Assembly (NCBI RefSeq): GCF_013395055.1
Contig: NZ_CP058349.1
Coordinates: forward strand, 558,001-622,000
Direction: 5' to 3'
Length of the DNA: 64,000 nucleotides
DNA from: Pseudomonas sp. ABC1
GTDB lineage: Bacteria; Pseudomonadota; Gammaproteobacteria; Pseudomonadales; Pseudomonadaceae
The position numbers were made by a program, and so were the translations under genes. This document shows, piece by piece, positions 17,437 to 26,506 of the stretch (within the stretch, counting starts at the first letter, position 1; each line of letters begins with the position of its first letter). Under the pieces are notes generated by a model. The model was not told the DNA's origin. It did not search any database and saw only the letters and a list, made by a program, of their open reading frames with translations.

Positions 17437-19281
17437 ATGTTTTCACTGTTCCAACGCAAGAAGGCTGCTCCAGCAGCGCCTGAGAGCGTGATTCTGCCGC
17501 CGCAACCACTCAGCAAAGGGTGGCTGCGACCAGAGTCCGCCTCCTCGCTGTTGGCAACACCCCGTCGACAGAAGTTGCTGGAGCACATCTGGCAACGCAC
17601 TTCGCTATCGCGCAAGCAGTTCGACACCCTGTACCGCACACCATTGGAACGCTATGCCGTGCTGGTCCAGGCCTTCCCGGCTTCGGAAGCACATCACCAC
17701 GCCTATCCCGGCGGCATGCTGGACCACGGCCTGGAAATCGTGGCCTACGCCCTCAAGCTGCGGCAGTCATATCTGCTTCCCGCTGGCACCACGCCTGAAG
17801 AACAAGCCGCGCAGTCCGAAGCTTGGACGGCAGCAGTGGCCTATGCAGCCCTGATCCACGACATCGGCAAGCTCGTCGTGGATCTGCACGTCGAGCATGA
17901 AGATGGCAGCACTTGGCACCCGTGGCATGGGGTGCTGGTACAACCATACCGTTTTCGCTATCGGGCAGACCGGGAATACCGCCTGCACAGCGCGGCCACT
18001 GGTGTGCTCTATCACCAAATACTGGACCGCAACATCTTGGACTGGCTCAGTGAGTATCGCGAGCTCTGGTCCGCGCTTCTTTATGTCCTGGCAGGGCAAT
18101 ATGAGCACGCCGGCGTATTAGGGGAACTTGTCGTGCAAGCTGACCGCGCCTCGGTCGCCCAAGCCCTTGGCGGCGACCCGACCCGCGCCATGGCCGCGCC
18201 CAAGCATGCCTTGCAGCGCAAACTGGTGGATGGTCTGCGCTATCTTTTGAAAGAAGAACTGAAACTGAACCAGCCCCAGGCATCGGATGGCTGGCTCACG
18301 GACGATGCGCTGTGGCTGGTGAGCAAGACTGTTTCCGACAAGCTGCGCGCGCACCTGCTGTCCCAAGGCATTGATGGCATTCCGTCGAGCAACACAGCGG
18401 TATTTAACGTGCTGCAAGACCACGGCATCATCCAGGCTGGGCCGGACGACAAAGCAATCTGGAAGGCGACTGTCACCAGTGACACTGGCTGGTCGCACAG
18501 CTTCACCTTCCTCAAGCTCTCGCCTGCGCTGATCTGGGAGCCTACCGACCGGCCAGCGCCGTTTTCCGGCACCGTCATCGAGGAGATAGCATCTGCAATC
18601 CCCGAAGATGAGAGTAGTACGACCCAGGCAGACACATCCGTGAACGCTGCGCCATCTCCATCCACAGCACCAATCGCACCCCTCGTATCACAAGAAGCTG
18701 CCACAGCATCTGTACCCAGCCCGGCCCAGGGAGATGCCATGGAAGACCTGTTGTCGCTGATTGGTGATCCGGCACCACCAGCCCAGGCAAGCGTTGATGC
18801 ACCTGCAGACCTTCCCGAAACCGCGTTGCTCCAAAACACCTTGCCACCGCCAGCACGCACAGAACCGCCTGCGGCTATAGACCGCATGCCTCAGACAACG
18901 CCCAGCGGCGAGCACTTCATGGTATGGCTAAAACAGGGGATCGCTTCACGCAAGCTCATCATCAACGATGCCAGGGCACTGGTGCATACCGTCGCCGATA
19001 CCGTTTACCTGGTTACTCCGGGCGTCTTCCAACGCTACGCCCAGGAACATCCACAGATCGTGATGTTGGCCAAACAGGACAAAGTGCAAGAATGGCAGTG
19101 GGTGCAAAAACGGTTTGAAAAGCTGCTGCTGCACCGCAAGCACAGCAGCGGGTTGAACATCTGGACCTGCGAAGTCACCGGGCCGCGCAAGTCGCGCCGG
19201 CTGCACGGCTATCTGCTGGCAGACCCCGCGCATCTGTTCAACGAACTTCCGCCAAACAATCCGTACCTGCGCGTGGTCTGA
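17437..19281 (+). CDS. traI: MobH-family relaxase (TraI_2 domain)
   Basis: Relaxase expected to nick oriT and lead the strand into the recipient. ATG at 17437 is preferred over GTG 17428 since the family begins MFSLFQRK. The N-terminal TraI_2 domain has the MobH three-histidine region (H86-H87-H88, followed by YPGGMLDHG) and an HD motif (H141-D142-I-G-K). The middle (about residues 380-480) is Pro/Ala-rich linker. The C-terminal domain (SGEHFMVWLKQGIASRKLII, then the TGPRKSRRLHGYLL end) matches the TraI_2 C-terminal region. It is 614 residues and looks complete. It is the mobility class marker of this element. Confidence 0.93.
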   Translation: MFSLFQRKKAAPAAPESVILPPQPLSKGWLRPESASSLLATPRRQKLLEHIWQRTSLSRKQFDTLYRTPLERYAVLVQAFPASEAHHHAYPGGMLDHGLEIVAYALKLRQSYLLPAGTTPEEQAAQSEAWTAAVAYAALIHDIGKLVVDLHVEHEDGSTWHPWHGVLVQPYRFRYRADREYRLHSAATGVLYHQILDRNILDWLSEYRELWSALLYVLAGQYEHAGVLGELVVQADRASVAQALGGDPTRAMAAPKHALQRKLVDGLRYLLKEELKLNQPQASDGWLTDDALWLVSKTVSDKLRAHLLSQGIDGIPSSNTAVFNVLQDHGIIQAGPDDKAIWKATVTSDTGWSHSFTFLKLSPALIWEPTDRPAPFSGTVIEEIASAIPEDESSTTQADTSVNAAPSPSTAPIAPLVSQEAATASVPSPAQGDAMEDLLSLIGDPAPPAQASVDAPADLPETALLQNTLPPPARTEPPAAIDRMPQTTPSGEHFMVWLKQGIASRKLIINDARALVHTVADTVYLVTPGVFQRYAQEHPQIVMLAKQDKVQEWQWVQKRFEKLLLHRKHSSGLNIWTCEVTGPRKSRRLHGYLLADPAHLFNELPPNNPYLRVV

Positions 19282-19289
19282 GCGACCGC

Positions 19290-20039
19290 TTAACCAGCTT
19301 GACGCTCGCGCTCCTTGGCGCGCAGCGCTGCATCCAGCGGTGGGTAATAAATGACATCCGGTGTTGAAGGAGCGAACCACGCCCACTTCAGGATGAATCC
19401 GGCACAAAGTAAAACTACTGCCGTGGCAGCGGATGCCCAGTCACCCAACGCGGCGTAGATTGCCTGAACCAGGCTGACACTACCTGGCATCCAACCATAA
19501 GTAAGTCCCCAGTCCAGCATCGACACCAGAACCGCAGCGGCAGTCAAATTCCCCGCCTGCTCAATGGATGCCTGGCTCGCATCCCGGGCCCGTACATGAT
19601 TCTCATAGAGGCGAAGCAGGAAATCATCCTTTTCGCGCAGCGCCAGGTCTCTCAACGCGCGCGCCGGCACATACCCAGGGGTTCGCTGATATGGCCGGTC
19701 ATCCGAGCTTGCAACACTGAAAAAGGCCGTAACCTTGTAGGGAATCAGCGCCACAAGCTGACGCAGCAAAACCAGCACAACCGGAATCACCAAGGCAACC
19801 GAGGCAGTAAACGCGACAATGAGAAGCGCGAGCCAGCCTACATCCTTGAGCAGCGCCATATCGTCTGACGACCACTGCCATAGCCCATGCCCCGTACGCA
19901 GAATCACGGCCATGTCCAGGAACATCACCGCGCAAACCAGCCGCAAGGCCCACGCCCAGTTCCAGGCGCGTTCCAACAATCCAATGCCTTTCTCGCCCAG
20001 GCTGCCAACCGCTGCCTTGTCTATGTCTTCTGTTGCCAT
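19290..20039 (-). CDS. Predicted membrane protein
   Basis: A 249-residue protein with four hydrophobic segments (about residues 32-47, 66-92, 165-182 and 203-222) and a soluble middle portion with a conserved-looking PYQRTPGYVPARALRDLA stretch. Start ATG at 20039 has GGGAG just upstream. It is convergent with the relaxase gene, 8 bases from its stop. I do not recognise the family; it may be an ICE membrane accessory protein. Confidence 0.6.
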   Translation of the reverse strand: MATEDIDKAAVGSLGEKGIGLLERAWNWAWALRLVCAVMFLDMAVILRTGHGLWQWSSDDMALLKDVGWLALLIVAFTASVALVIPVVLVLLRQLVALIPYKVTAFFSVASSDDRPYQRTPGYVPARALRDLALREKDDFLLRLYENHVRARDASQASIEQAGNLTAAAVLVSMLDWGLTYGWMPGSVSLVQAIYAALGDWASAATAVVLLCAGFILKWAWFAPSTPDVIYYPPLDAALRAKERERQAG

Positions 20040-20101
20040 TACATCTCCCGGAGACCATCACGAAGAATAAGGCTTTCCTGACGAGTTCGCCGCAACGCCA
20101 C

Positions 20102-20995
20102 TCAAACCGTTACGGCCATGAAGTCGTCGTACCAAAGGCCAGAGTCGTAGGCAAGGGTCACGATGGGGACGCCATCAAACCGCTTTGCTGCTCGGATATT
20201 ACGGGCCACAGCAATATTGGCGGCACTGCTGTTTCCGACAAATATCCCTGTTTGCAAGTAAAACCAGCGTTGCGCCGCAAGCACTTCCTGCAACTGGACC
20301 GTTTGAACTTCGTGTACCAGACCCCAATCGAGAAATGGTGCAGAAACGCCAACGGAAATCCCTTCGATCCTATGCTCGCTGAACAGCCCCGACCGCATGT
20401 CGCATCCTTCGGGCTCGACGAGGACGGTATTGAACTGAAAACCGGCATCACGGAGCGCCAGGGAAACTCCCGTGAAACTAGCGCCAGTCCCTGCGCCGCC
20501 GACCAATACGACCTCATGCCCTGCATCTTTTCGCTGCTCTAGCTGTGACACCAACTCCGCTCCGGTCTGCTGCCGGTGGGCTTCAACGCCCATTCGGTTC
20601 TGGAATTGGTCAGTATAAAAATACTGCTTACCAAGTGCATGTTGTTCATCCAGGTGGTATTGGACAACCTCTTTCGGCGTCATGCCTGCAGCCAGCATTT
20701 CCTTGCCTATCAAATGAGCGCCCAAGAATTCCAGAAGATTACGTTTGCGCTGGCTGAATGACAATCCGATGGCAAGGTCCACGCCTACACCATGTGCCTG
20801 GCATGCCATCAACAGTCCGAATCCGAAGTTCCCGCCGGTTTTCTCAATGACAGTTGTTTCACCGGGGATGATGTCCCCGCAAGCAACAGCCTGATCTACG
20901 ATGAACTTTGCGGCGCGATATTTGTGGCTGCAACCTGGGTTGTCCAGCTCCGTCTTCACGAGTATCTGGTTGGCACATTGAACAAGATGGCTCAT
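20102..20995 (-). CDS. CysK/CBS-like PLP-dependent beta-replacement enzyme, divergent
   Basis: A fold-type II PLP enzyme related to O-acetylserine sulfhydrylase. The PLP lysine is K25 (NPGCSHK). The substrate-binding loop, T53-G-G-N-F-G, replaces the TSGNTG of standard CysK. The phosphate loop is GGAGTGASFTG and the C-terminal segment YDSG matches the PDSG of CysK. It is 297 residues, slightly short. These changes suggest a nucleophile other than sulfide; candidates include making 2,3-diaminopropionate or another beta-substituted alanine from O-acetylserine. It starts 9 bases after the MFS stop and is the last gene of the cysE operon. Plain cysteine synthesis is not excluded. Confidence 0.75.
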   Translation of the reverse strand: MSHLVQCANQILVKTELDNPGCSHKYRAAKFIVDQAVACGDIIPGETTVIEKTGGNFGFGLLMACQAHGVGVDLAIGLSFSQRKRNLLEFLGAHLIGKEMLAAGMTPKEVVQYHLDEQHALGKQYFYTDQFQNRMGVEAHRQQTGAELVSQLEQRKDAGHEVVLVGGAGTGASFTGVSLALRDAGFQFNTVLVEPEGCDMRSGLFSEHRIEGISVGVSAPFLDWGLVHEVQTVQLQEVLAAQRWFYLQTGIFVGNSSAANIAVARNIRAAKRFDGVPIVTLAYDSGLWYDDFMAVTV

Positions 20996-21004
20996 GCGTA
21001 CACC

Positions 21005-22204
21005 TCACACTGCGCTGGCGGGACTGCGCCGCCCAAGTACCGCCGCCGAAAACACCAGCAACACCAGGCATAGGCCCATGCTCATGAGATTGGTGCCGTT
21101 CCATCCCAGCCACGTCAGCAGGAATGCAGGCGCAAACGCGCCCAGCGTTGCCATGACCGAAATCCCGAAGTCGTTCAAACCCTGCACCTTGACGGACAGC
21201 TCGGGAGAATCTTCCAGTGCCTCGGTCAGCAAGGCACTGCCGCCGACATAGGTGAAGTTCCACCCCAGCCCCAGCGCGATCAGCGAAATGCTCAGTGCAA
21301 GATAGTCATGCGACGCGATATTGACTGCGCTGCTTGCAAGCAGCAGCACAACGCCACTGAAGATGATGGTTCTCAGCCCAAGCCGCTGTATAAGAAAACC
21401 CGTGACAAAAGAGGGGGCGAACATCGCCAGTACATGCCATTGAATCGCAGCACTAACGTCTGAAAAGTGAACGTGCATGTTCGACATGTGCATGGAAGCC
21501 TGGATCATCAGTAGGTTCATCACGCCATAACCCACTGCGGCAATGGCAATCGCCAACACGATGACCTTGTTTTTCAGCACAACCCTAACCTGGACGTTCC
21601 GGTTCGCCGAGCTGCTTGCCTGGCCAGGATGGGCCACAGCCTCCGTGACGAACAAATTCAAAACCAGAGACACGACAGCCAGCCCGACGAACGCTGCATA
21701 GCAGGCAGAGAATGCCTGCAACGAGCCAAAATCCTTCAGGTTGCTCGTCAACAGCGGGCCAATGATGGCGGCAAGAACGCCGCCTGCGACCACCAGGGAA
21801 ATCGCCCGAGGTTTAAGATCAGCAGAAATGCCATCGGTGGCGGCAAACCGATTGAAATTGGCAAAGGCGATATAAATGCCAAGAAGCGAGTGTGCAACTA
21901 CCAGTAGGAGGAATAATCCCCGCTCCACCGCCAGAAAGCCCGCTACGCCCGAGGCTGCAAGGGGAATCGTGGCAAGCAGGAAAGACTTTTTCCTGCCGAT
22001 AGCCGACATCAGCCGGGATGCCGGGTACGTCATGATCATGACAAACAGAAACTGGAACCCATAAGGGATGGTTGACATCCACGGTTCTGGAGCCAATGCC
22101 GCCCCGACCAGTGCAGCCATCGTCACCGACATCACGGCGGTGGTGAGATTGACGGACTGCGCCAAGAAGTAGAGGTAAGTCCTGAATGGCAGGCGGTGGT
22201 TCAT
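21005..22204 (-). CDS. MFS transporter, probable amino acid or analogue exporter
   Basis: A twelve-helix major facilitator protein of about 399 residues. I chose ATG 22204, one base after the AlaX stop; two upstream ATGs overlap AlaX. The cytoplasmic loop after helix 2 has SRLMSAIGRKKSF, the usual MFS RxGRK pattern. The substrate is not visible. The position between tRNA-editing and CysK-like genes suggests it exports the product of that pair. It overlaps neither neighbour and is tightly spaced (1 and 9 bases). Confidence 0.82.
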   Translation of the reverse strand: MNHRLPFRTYLYFLAQSVNLTTAVMSVTMAALVGAALAPEPWMSTIPYGFQFLFVMIMTYPASRLMSAIGRKKSFLLATIPLAASGVAGFLAVERGLFLLLVVAHSLLGIYIAFANFNRFAATDGISADLKPRAISLVVAGGVLAAIIGPLLTSNLKDFGSLQAFSACYAAFVGLAVVSLVLNLFVTEAVAHPGQASSSANRNVQVRVVLKNKVIVLAIAIAAVGYGVMNLLMIQASMHMSNMHVHFSDVSAAIQWHVLAMFAPSFVTGFLIQRLGLRTIIFSGVVLLLASSAVNIASHDYLALSISLIALGLGWNFTYVGGSALLTEALEDSPELSVKVQGLNDFGISVMATLGAFAPAFLLTWLGWNGTNLMSMGLCLVLLVFSAAVLGRRSPASAV

Positions 22205-22205
22205 T

Positions 22206-22982
22206 TCACAGTTCCGTTTCATGGTAGTTATCAATGCTGATCCGTGCGTCATCGAAAGCGCACATCAATCGCTCCTTGTTTTTTCCGAGCTTTTTTCGGG
22301 TTACCCGAATGCAGCCAATGTCTTGCGGAGATGACAGATGCGTTCCTCCGCACGGAATGCGGATATCCTCATAAATCCAGGTGCGGGCATCTGCGTTTTC
22401 CGGGTGCGCTTCGATGGTTATCGGTTGTGCCCGGGCAATCATGGCGTTGGCATGCCGTTCGATGGCTTCAATCTCATCTGGCACAAATGGATCGCTGGCG
22501 ATGAAGTCGAAGCGAGCGCCTTCTTCCTTGATGTGGCAGCCAATCGTGTTTTCTTTCAGTTCGGGGCGCAGTGCCACTGCCGCCGCGTATAGGAAGTGGC
22601 TGGCACTGTGCGACAGCGTCAATTTCTGTCGTCGTTCTGCATTCAGATGCACCGTCACTGCCATACCGGGCGTGAGATTCGCAAGCATGGCCTGATCCTG
22701 CGGCGCGACATGGTGGACAATCACACCGCCTGATTTCCCGCCGTTGAAACCATCAAGATGGATTGGAGTACCGTGCATGAGCTTTGCGGCCATGATGTGC
22801 AAGGTGCCGAAAGGGGTTTCGAGTAGGCCTGTATCAGACTCCTGTCCACCACCCTCGGGATATAAAACAGTTCGGTCCAAGGCCATGCAGCCTTCGTCGA
22901 TTCCAACGATTCTTGCGCTGCTGGATGTCAAGTATTGGTCCAGGTAATAGAGTTTCTTCGTATGTGCTGCGGTATCAAACAT
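22206..22982 (-). CDS. alaX: AlaX-type alanyl-tRNA editing hydrolase
   Basis: A free-standing homologue of the AlaRS editing domain, which deacylates tRNA(Ala) mischarged with serine, glycine or analogues. Zinc ligands are all present: H125 and H129 in HSASH, C211 and H215 in CGGTH. The N-terminal beta-barrel carries the AlaX signature YPEGGGQESDTG. It is 258 residues, the AlaX-M size with no C-terminal extension. It begins one base after the cysE stop (TGACATG). Sitting between an O-acetylserine maker and an exporter, it may protect the cell from misuse of an alanine or serine analogue. Confidence 0.88.
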   Translation of the reverse strand: MFDTAAHTKKLYYLDQYLTSSSARIVGIDEGCMALDRTVLYPEGGGQESDTGLLETPFGTLHIMAAKLMHGTPIHLDGFNGGKSGGVIVHHVAPQDQAMLANLTPGMAVTVHLNAERRQKLTLSHSASHFLYAAAVALRPELKENTIGCHIKEEGARFDFIASDPFVPDEIEAIERHANAMIARAQPITIEAHPENADARTWIYEDIRIPCGGTHLSSPQDIGCIRVTRKKLGKNKERLMCAFDDARISIDNYHETEL

Positions 22983-22983
22983 G

Positions 22984-23676
22984 TCAATTTTCCTTTCGGC
23001 ATTCCGGTGAAATCATTTGAATGGACGACTTGACTTTCACCTTGAATCCGTCGGGGATGTCTTGCGTGACGATGCAGTTCGGGCCGATGAAAACATCATT
23101 GCCAATCTGAATCCGGCCCAGCACGGAAGTGAACGCGCCAATCTGAACGCGATGCCCGACCAGAGGATGTCTCGATGCGTGGGGATTACCGCAGATCCCT
23201 CTTGCCCCTAGCGTGACGCCACCCAGGACGTAGCAGTCATCGCCAATCACAGACGTCTCACCGATGACGGTTCCGTAGCCATGATCGAGAACGAAGCGTT
23301 CGCCGATCTCGCTACCAAAATGGATTTCTGCGCCGGACAGCATCTTTCCCCGCCGTGACAGCAGGCCTGGCAGAGAATCATCCACGCAGCTGGCTCCACC
23401 AGCCATGTTCGCCTTGTGAATCCAGTGAGATATTCGATAGTGCAGAACCGCAGAGAACGAGGTGTATGTTTTCAGTATGAAAATCGGGTCTGATTTGGCA
23501 GCAGGGTCCTTGTCCGTGAATGCCAACAGATCATCGCCAACCTGGGTGGAGAGGGTTTCCATCACATCCGTTTTCATCAGGCTGACGTAATCCTCCCTGC
23601 TCGCACATTCCAGCAATGCCGCCAATATGAAAGGCTCTACGTGCTCGTCCAAATCATTCAGTTTTGTTCTTTCCAC
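22984..23676 (-). CDS. cysE: Serine O-acetyltransferase
   Basis: Makes O-acetyl-L-serine from serine and acetyl-CoA. The left-handed beta-helix region keeps the CysE catalytic residues: D131-H132 in VLDHGYG, and the RHP histidine about residue 163. The helical N-terminus and hexapeptide repeats (GETSVIGDDCYVLGGVTLG) match CysE. It is 230 residues against about 273 in E. coli; the C-terminus ends SPECRKEN and lacks the typical Ile end that binds CysK. Start is GTG at 23676, with GGAG 7 bases upstream. First gene of the four-gene minus operon. Confidence 0.9.
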   Translation of the reverse strand: MERTKLNDLDEHVEPFILAALLECASREDYVSLMKTDVMETLSTQVGDDLLAFTDKDPAAKSDPIFILKTYTSFSAVLHYRISHWIHKANMAGGASCVDDSLPGLLSRRGKMLSGAEIHFGSEIGERFVLDHGYGTVIGETSVIGDDCYVLGGVTLGARGICGNPHASRHPLVGHRVQIGAFTSVLGRIQIGNDVFIGPNCIVTQDIPDGFKVKVKSSIQMISPECRKEN

Positions 23677-23699
23677 AAGAAAGCTCCGTCTCCCCTGAC

Positions 23700-23820
23700 T
23701 ATGCTTATGCGATCAATCGCTATATGCTTATTCCTTTAATTTTGGCCACACTTCCAGCCTCTGTCTCGCACAGTTCATGTGGTATCCTGAAAACTGTTAT
23801 GAGTTTTTTACAAACAGTTT
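23700..23820. promoter_or_regulatory. Divergent regulatory region between cysE and the MocR gene
   Basis: The 155-base divergent gap holds three ordered repeats. TATGCTTAT occurs twice as a direct repeat 23 bases apart (23700-23708 and 23723-23731). Between them is the palindrome GCGAT-CA-ATCGC (23709-23720). Next to the MocR start is an inverted repeat AAACTGTT-N14-AACAGTTT (23791-23820). MocR regulators commonly bind paired repeats about two helix turns apart, so these are the likely operators; assignment is inferred. Confidence 0.55.
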
Positions 23821-23831
23821 GAGGGCATTCC

Positions 23832-25184
23832 GTGGATTTTCAGGCGCAGCTCAGGGCTGGCTTGCTGCGCGGTGAATGGACGACCGGGCAACGTCTGCCA
23901 TCCATTCGCAAGATCGCGACATCCAGACGTGTCAGTCATCACACCGTTGTGACCGCCTATGCGCAGCTCGTCTCCGAAGGCCTATTGGAAGCACAGCAAG
24001 GTCGTGGCTTTTTCGTCTCTAACTGGGCATCCGCTACGGATCAGCCGCCGGTGTCCGAAACCAGTGAGGCGGCCGATCCGCTGTACAAGCTACTGCAAGC
24101 GCCGCCAGGCCAGATCAAGCTGGGTTGCGGCTGGCTTCCGCTGCCCTGGCGGGATACGGACGCGCTGGCAAAGGCCGTGCGCAAGACCGCACGTTCAGGG
24201 CAAAGCGCGTTGGTGGAATATGGAGACATTCAGGGCTACTTGCCGTTGCGTAAGCAGTTGTCCGTGCATCTGCGTAAGCACACCCAGATAGAGCTTTCGC
24301 CAAATCAGGTTCTCACCACTCTGGGCGCAACCCAGGCGCTTGACCTGGTGTCGCATTTGCTCATCACGCCCGGCGATCACGTCTTGGTGGATGAGCCATG
24401 CAACGGCAATCTCATCAAGCTGATCAAGTTGTACGGCGGCATTCCCTTGGGCGTGCCTCGTCTGCGGGAGGGGCCGGACATCGCCAGCCTTGATCGGCTG
24501 CTGCAGGCTCACAAGATTAAGGCGTTTTTCTGCAACAGCACTTACCACAACCCGACTGGCGCGGGTTTGAGCCCCCAAGTGGCCTTCAGGGTACTCAAAC
24601 GCGCCATCGAACATGAGTTCCTGATCGTGGAGGATGATGTCTATGGGGACTTCTGCCCTGGCACACGACAGACCTTTGCAGAACTGGACGACCTCGATCA
24701 CGTCATCTACATCGGCAGTTTCTCGAAATCATTGTCTGCATCGCTGCGCATCGGTTACATCGGTTGCGCACCGCACCTGATGGGCCCGTTGAGGCACTTG
24801 AAACTACTGACCTCTGTGGCCGTTCCCGGATTTTGTGAACGCTTCGTCAACACCATCCTTGCTGATGGCACATACACCCGGCACGCACAGGCAATCCAGC
24901 GCCAGTTGATGACCCATCAAAAGTTGGGGCAGAAGGCTCTCAGGAAATACGGCTGGAACTTCGAGATCGAACCGGACGGTGGCATGTTCCTGTGGATCGA
25001 GCATCCCGACATCGAAGACCTGTCCGATTACATCGAGCGCCTGGAGGCAAGAGGCATCCTCTTGATGCCGGGAAGCTCCTTCTCGGTATCACAAGACTTT
25101 CGCGCCAAAACCCGTATCAATGTCGCCCACTTGACCAAGGACATTGCACACTACTTCGACACGAAGGGGGCAGCACTGCGATAG
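23832..25184 (+). CDS. MocR-family (GntR-aminotransferase) regulator
   Basis: PLP-dependent transcriptional regulator. An N-terminal winged helix of the GntR type (RLPSIRKIATSRRVSHHTVV, about residues 20-40) is fused to a class I aminotransferase-like domain. The PLP lysine is K299 in GSFSKSLSAS, and the NPTG motif (YHNPTGAGLS) is intact. GTG at 23832 follows GAGGG at 23821-23825. In known MocR proteins the PLP domain senses an amino acid or PLP adduct. Divergent orientation from cysE suggests it controls the cysE-alaX-MFS-cysK operon in response to serine, O-acetylserine or the product. Confidence 0.88.
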   Translation: MDFQAQLRAGLLRGEWTTGQRLPSIRKIATSRRVSHHTVVTAYAQLVSEGLLEAQQGRGFFVSNWASATDQPPVSETSEAADPLYKLLQAPPGQIKLGCGWLPLPWRDTDALAKAVRKTARSGQSALVEYGDIQGYLPLRKQLSVHLRKHTQIELSPNQVLTTLGATQALDLVSHLLITPGDHVLVDEPCNGNLIKLIKLYGGIPLGVPRLREGPDIASLDRLLQAHKIKAFFCNSTYHNPTGAGLSPQVAFRVLKRAIEHEFLIVEDDVYGDFCPGTRQTFAELDDLDHVIYIGSFSKSLSASLRIGYIGCAPHLMGPLRHLKLLTSVAVPGFCERFVNTILADGTYTRHAQAIQRQLMTHQKLGQKALRKYGWNFEIEPDGGMFLWIEHPDIEDLSDYIERLEARGILLMPGSSFSVSQDFRAKTRINVAHLTKDIAHYFDTKGAALR

Positions 25185-25217
25185 CGCGCGGGGACGCCCA
25201 TGCCAGAGCCGCCGCAG

Positions 25218-26444
25218 TTACTGTTGGTTGGACGATGCACCTACCGCCAGCAGCGCCACTAAGGCGAGCAGCACGCCCACCAGCACATAGGGCACGCCAG
25301 GCCCGACCTCGTAGAGCAGCGTGCCCGCCAGCGGCCCCAGCACGATACCCAACCCCTGCGCCGCACCGACCGAACCAGCGGCCGCGCCTTGCTCGTGTGG
25401 CTGCACCGCGTTGGCGGCCAGCGCCGAGAAGGCAGGAAACACCCAGCCCATGCCTGCCGCGGCGAAGAAGAAGCTGGTCATCAGCATCCACTGGGTCGAT
25501 GCCAGGGCGACCGTACCGAAACCGATGGCACTGATCAGGCCTCCGATGCGAATCAGCCGTTGTGGCGTCCACTGCAACTTGCGCACGACCAGCTGCGCGG
25601 CGATCAGGCCCACGCCCACCAGGGTCAGCGCCAGACCAGCGGCCCGGGCCGCTGGTCCCGGCTCCAGGCCCAGGCGGTCGATGGCGAAAAAACCCACCGT
25701 GATCTGCCCGATGGCAACGCTGAACATTGCCGCGAAAGCCACGAGCATCGGCCTGCGCAAGCGCGCATCGCCCAGGCGCAGCATGGCGGACTCGCTGCCA
25801 GCGGAACGCTCATTGCGCGGCAGCTTGAACCAGAGGATGCCGAAGGCCAGCAGCGGGAGCACCGCTGTAACGTACAACGGCAAGCCCAGGCTGTATTCGG
25901 CCAGCGCCGCCGCCAGCGCCGGGCCAACCACCAGGCCCACGCCATTGGCTGCGCCCAGAGACGCCATCGCACCGGCTCGCTGCGCCGGGGGGAAGTGATC
26001 GGCCACCAGCGCCTGCCCGGTTGCCGGTATGGCCGCAAAAAAAGCACCCACCGCGCCGCGGCTGAGCAGCAGCCCGACGAACACCAGACCGGCAGCAGGC
26101 AGCACATGCAGCGACACGATTAGCACCGCGCACATCGCCCAATAGGCCAGCATGAAACCGCCCACGCCGATCAGCAGCACCGCGCGCCGCCCACGCCGAT
26201 CACTCAAGGTGCCCCAGGGGCGCGACAGCAGCATCCAAAGTACACCGCCCACCGTGACAACTGCACCTGCCTGCCATGCGGGCAGGTGCAGCAATCGCGC
26301 GATCGGCCCAATCAGCGCCACGAACGCCATCATGGCCATCGTGCAGGCCATGTAGGCCACCATCAGTGGCTTCAGGTTGAAGGCCGTTGCATGCCGTGAA
26401 TCAGGGTGTATTGACACCTTAGCCTCCATATCCGATGTGTTCAT
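25218..26444 (-). CDS. MFS transporter downstream of fyuA
   Basis: A twelve-helix MFS drug/proton antiporter-like protein (DHA1/TetA type) of about 408 residues. The loop after helix 2 has the RxGRR motif (GTLSDRRGRRAV) and helix 5 has a G-rich stretch (GAANGVGLVVGPALAA). Start is uncertain: ATG 26444 is annotated, but ATG 26429 or GTG 26414 with GGAGG upstream are possible. It is the last gene of the ybtX-ybtP-ybtQ-fyuA operon and has no equivalent in the Yersinia island. It may export the siderophore or act on its ferric form. Confidence 0.8.
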   Translation of the reverse strand: MNTSDMEAKVSIHPDSRHATAFNLKPLMVAYMACTMAMMAFVALIGPIARLLHLPAWQAGAVVTVGGVLWMLLSRPWGTLSDRRGRRAVLLIGVGGFMLAYWAMCAVLIVSLHVLPAAGLVFVGLLLSRGAVGAFFAAIPATGQALVADHFPPAQRAGAMASLGAANGVGLVVGPALAAALAEYSLGLPLYVTAVLPLLAFGILWFKLPRNERSAGSESAMLRLGDARLRRPMLVAFAAMFSVAIGQITVGFFAIDRLGLEPGPAARAAGLALTLVGVGLIAAQLVVRKLQWTPQRLIRIGGLISAIGFGTVALASTQWMLMTSFFFAAAGMGWVFPAFSALAANAVQPHEQGAAAGSVGAAQGLGIVLGPLAGTLLYEVGPGVPYVLVGVLLALVALLAVGASSNQQ

Positions 26445-26506
26445 CAAGGGGGTTGCCGATCGTGATCTGGGGCCTGAGTGCCGTCCAAATGAAGCGAAGA
26501 CCTGCA

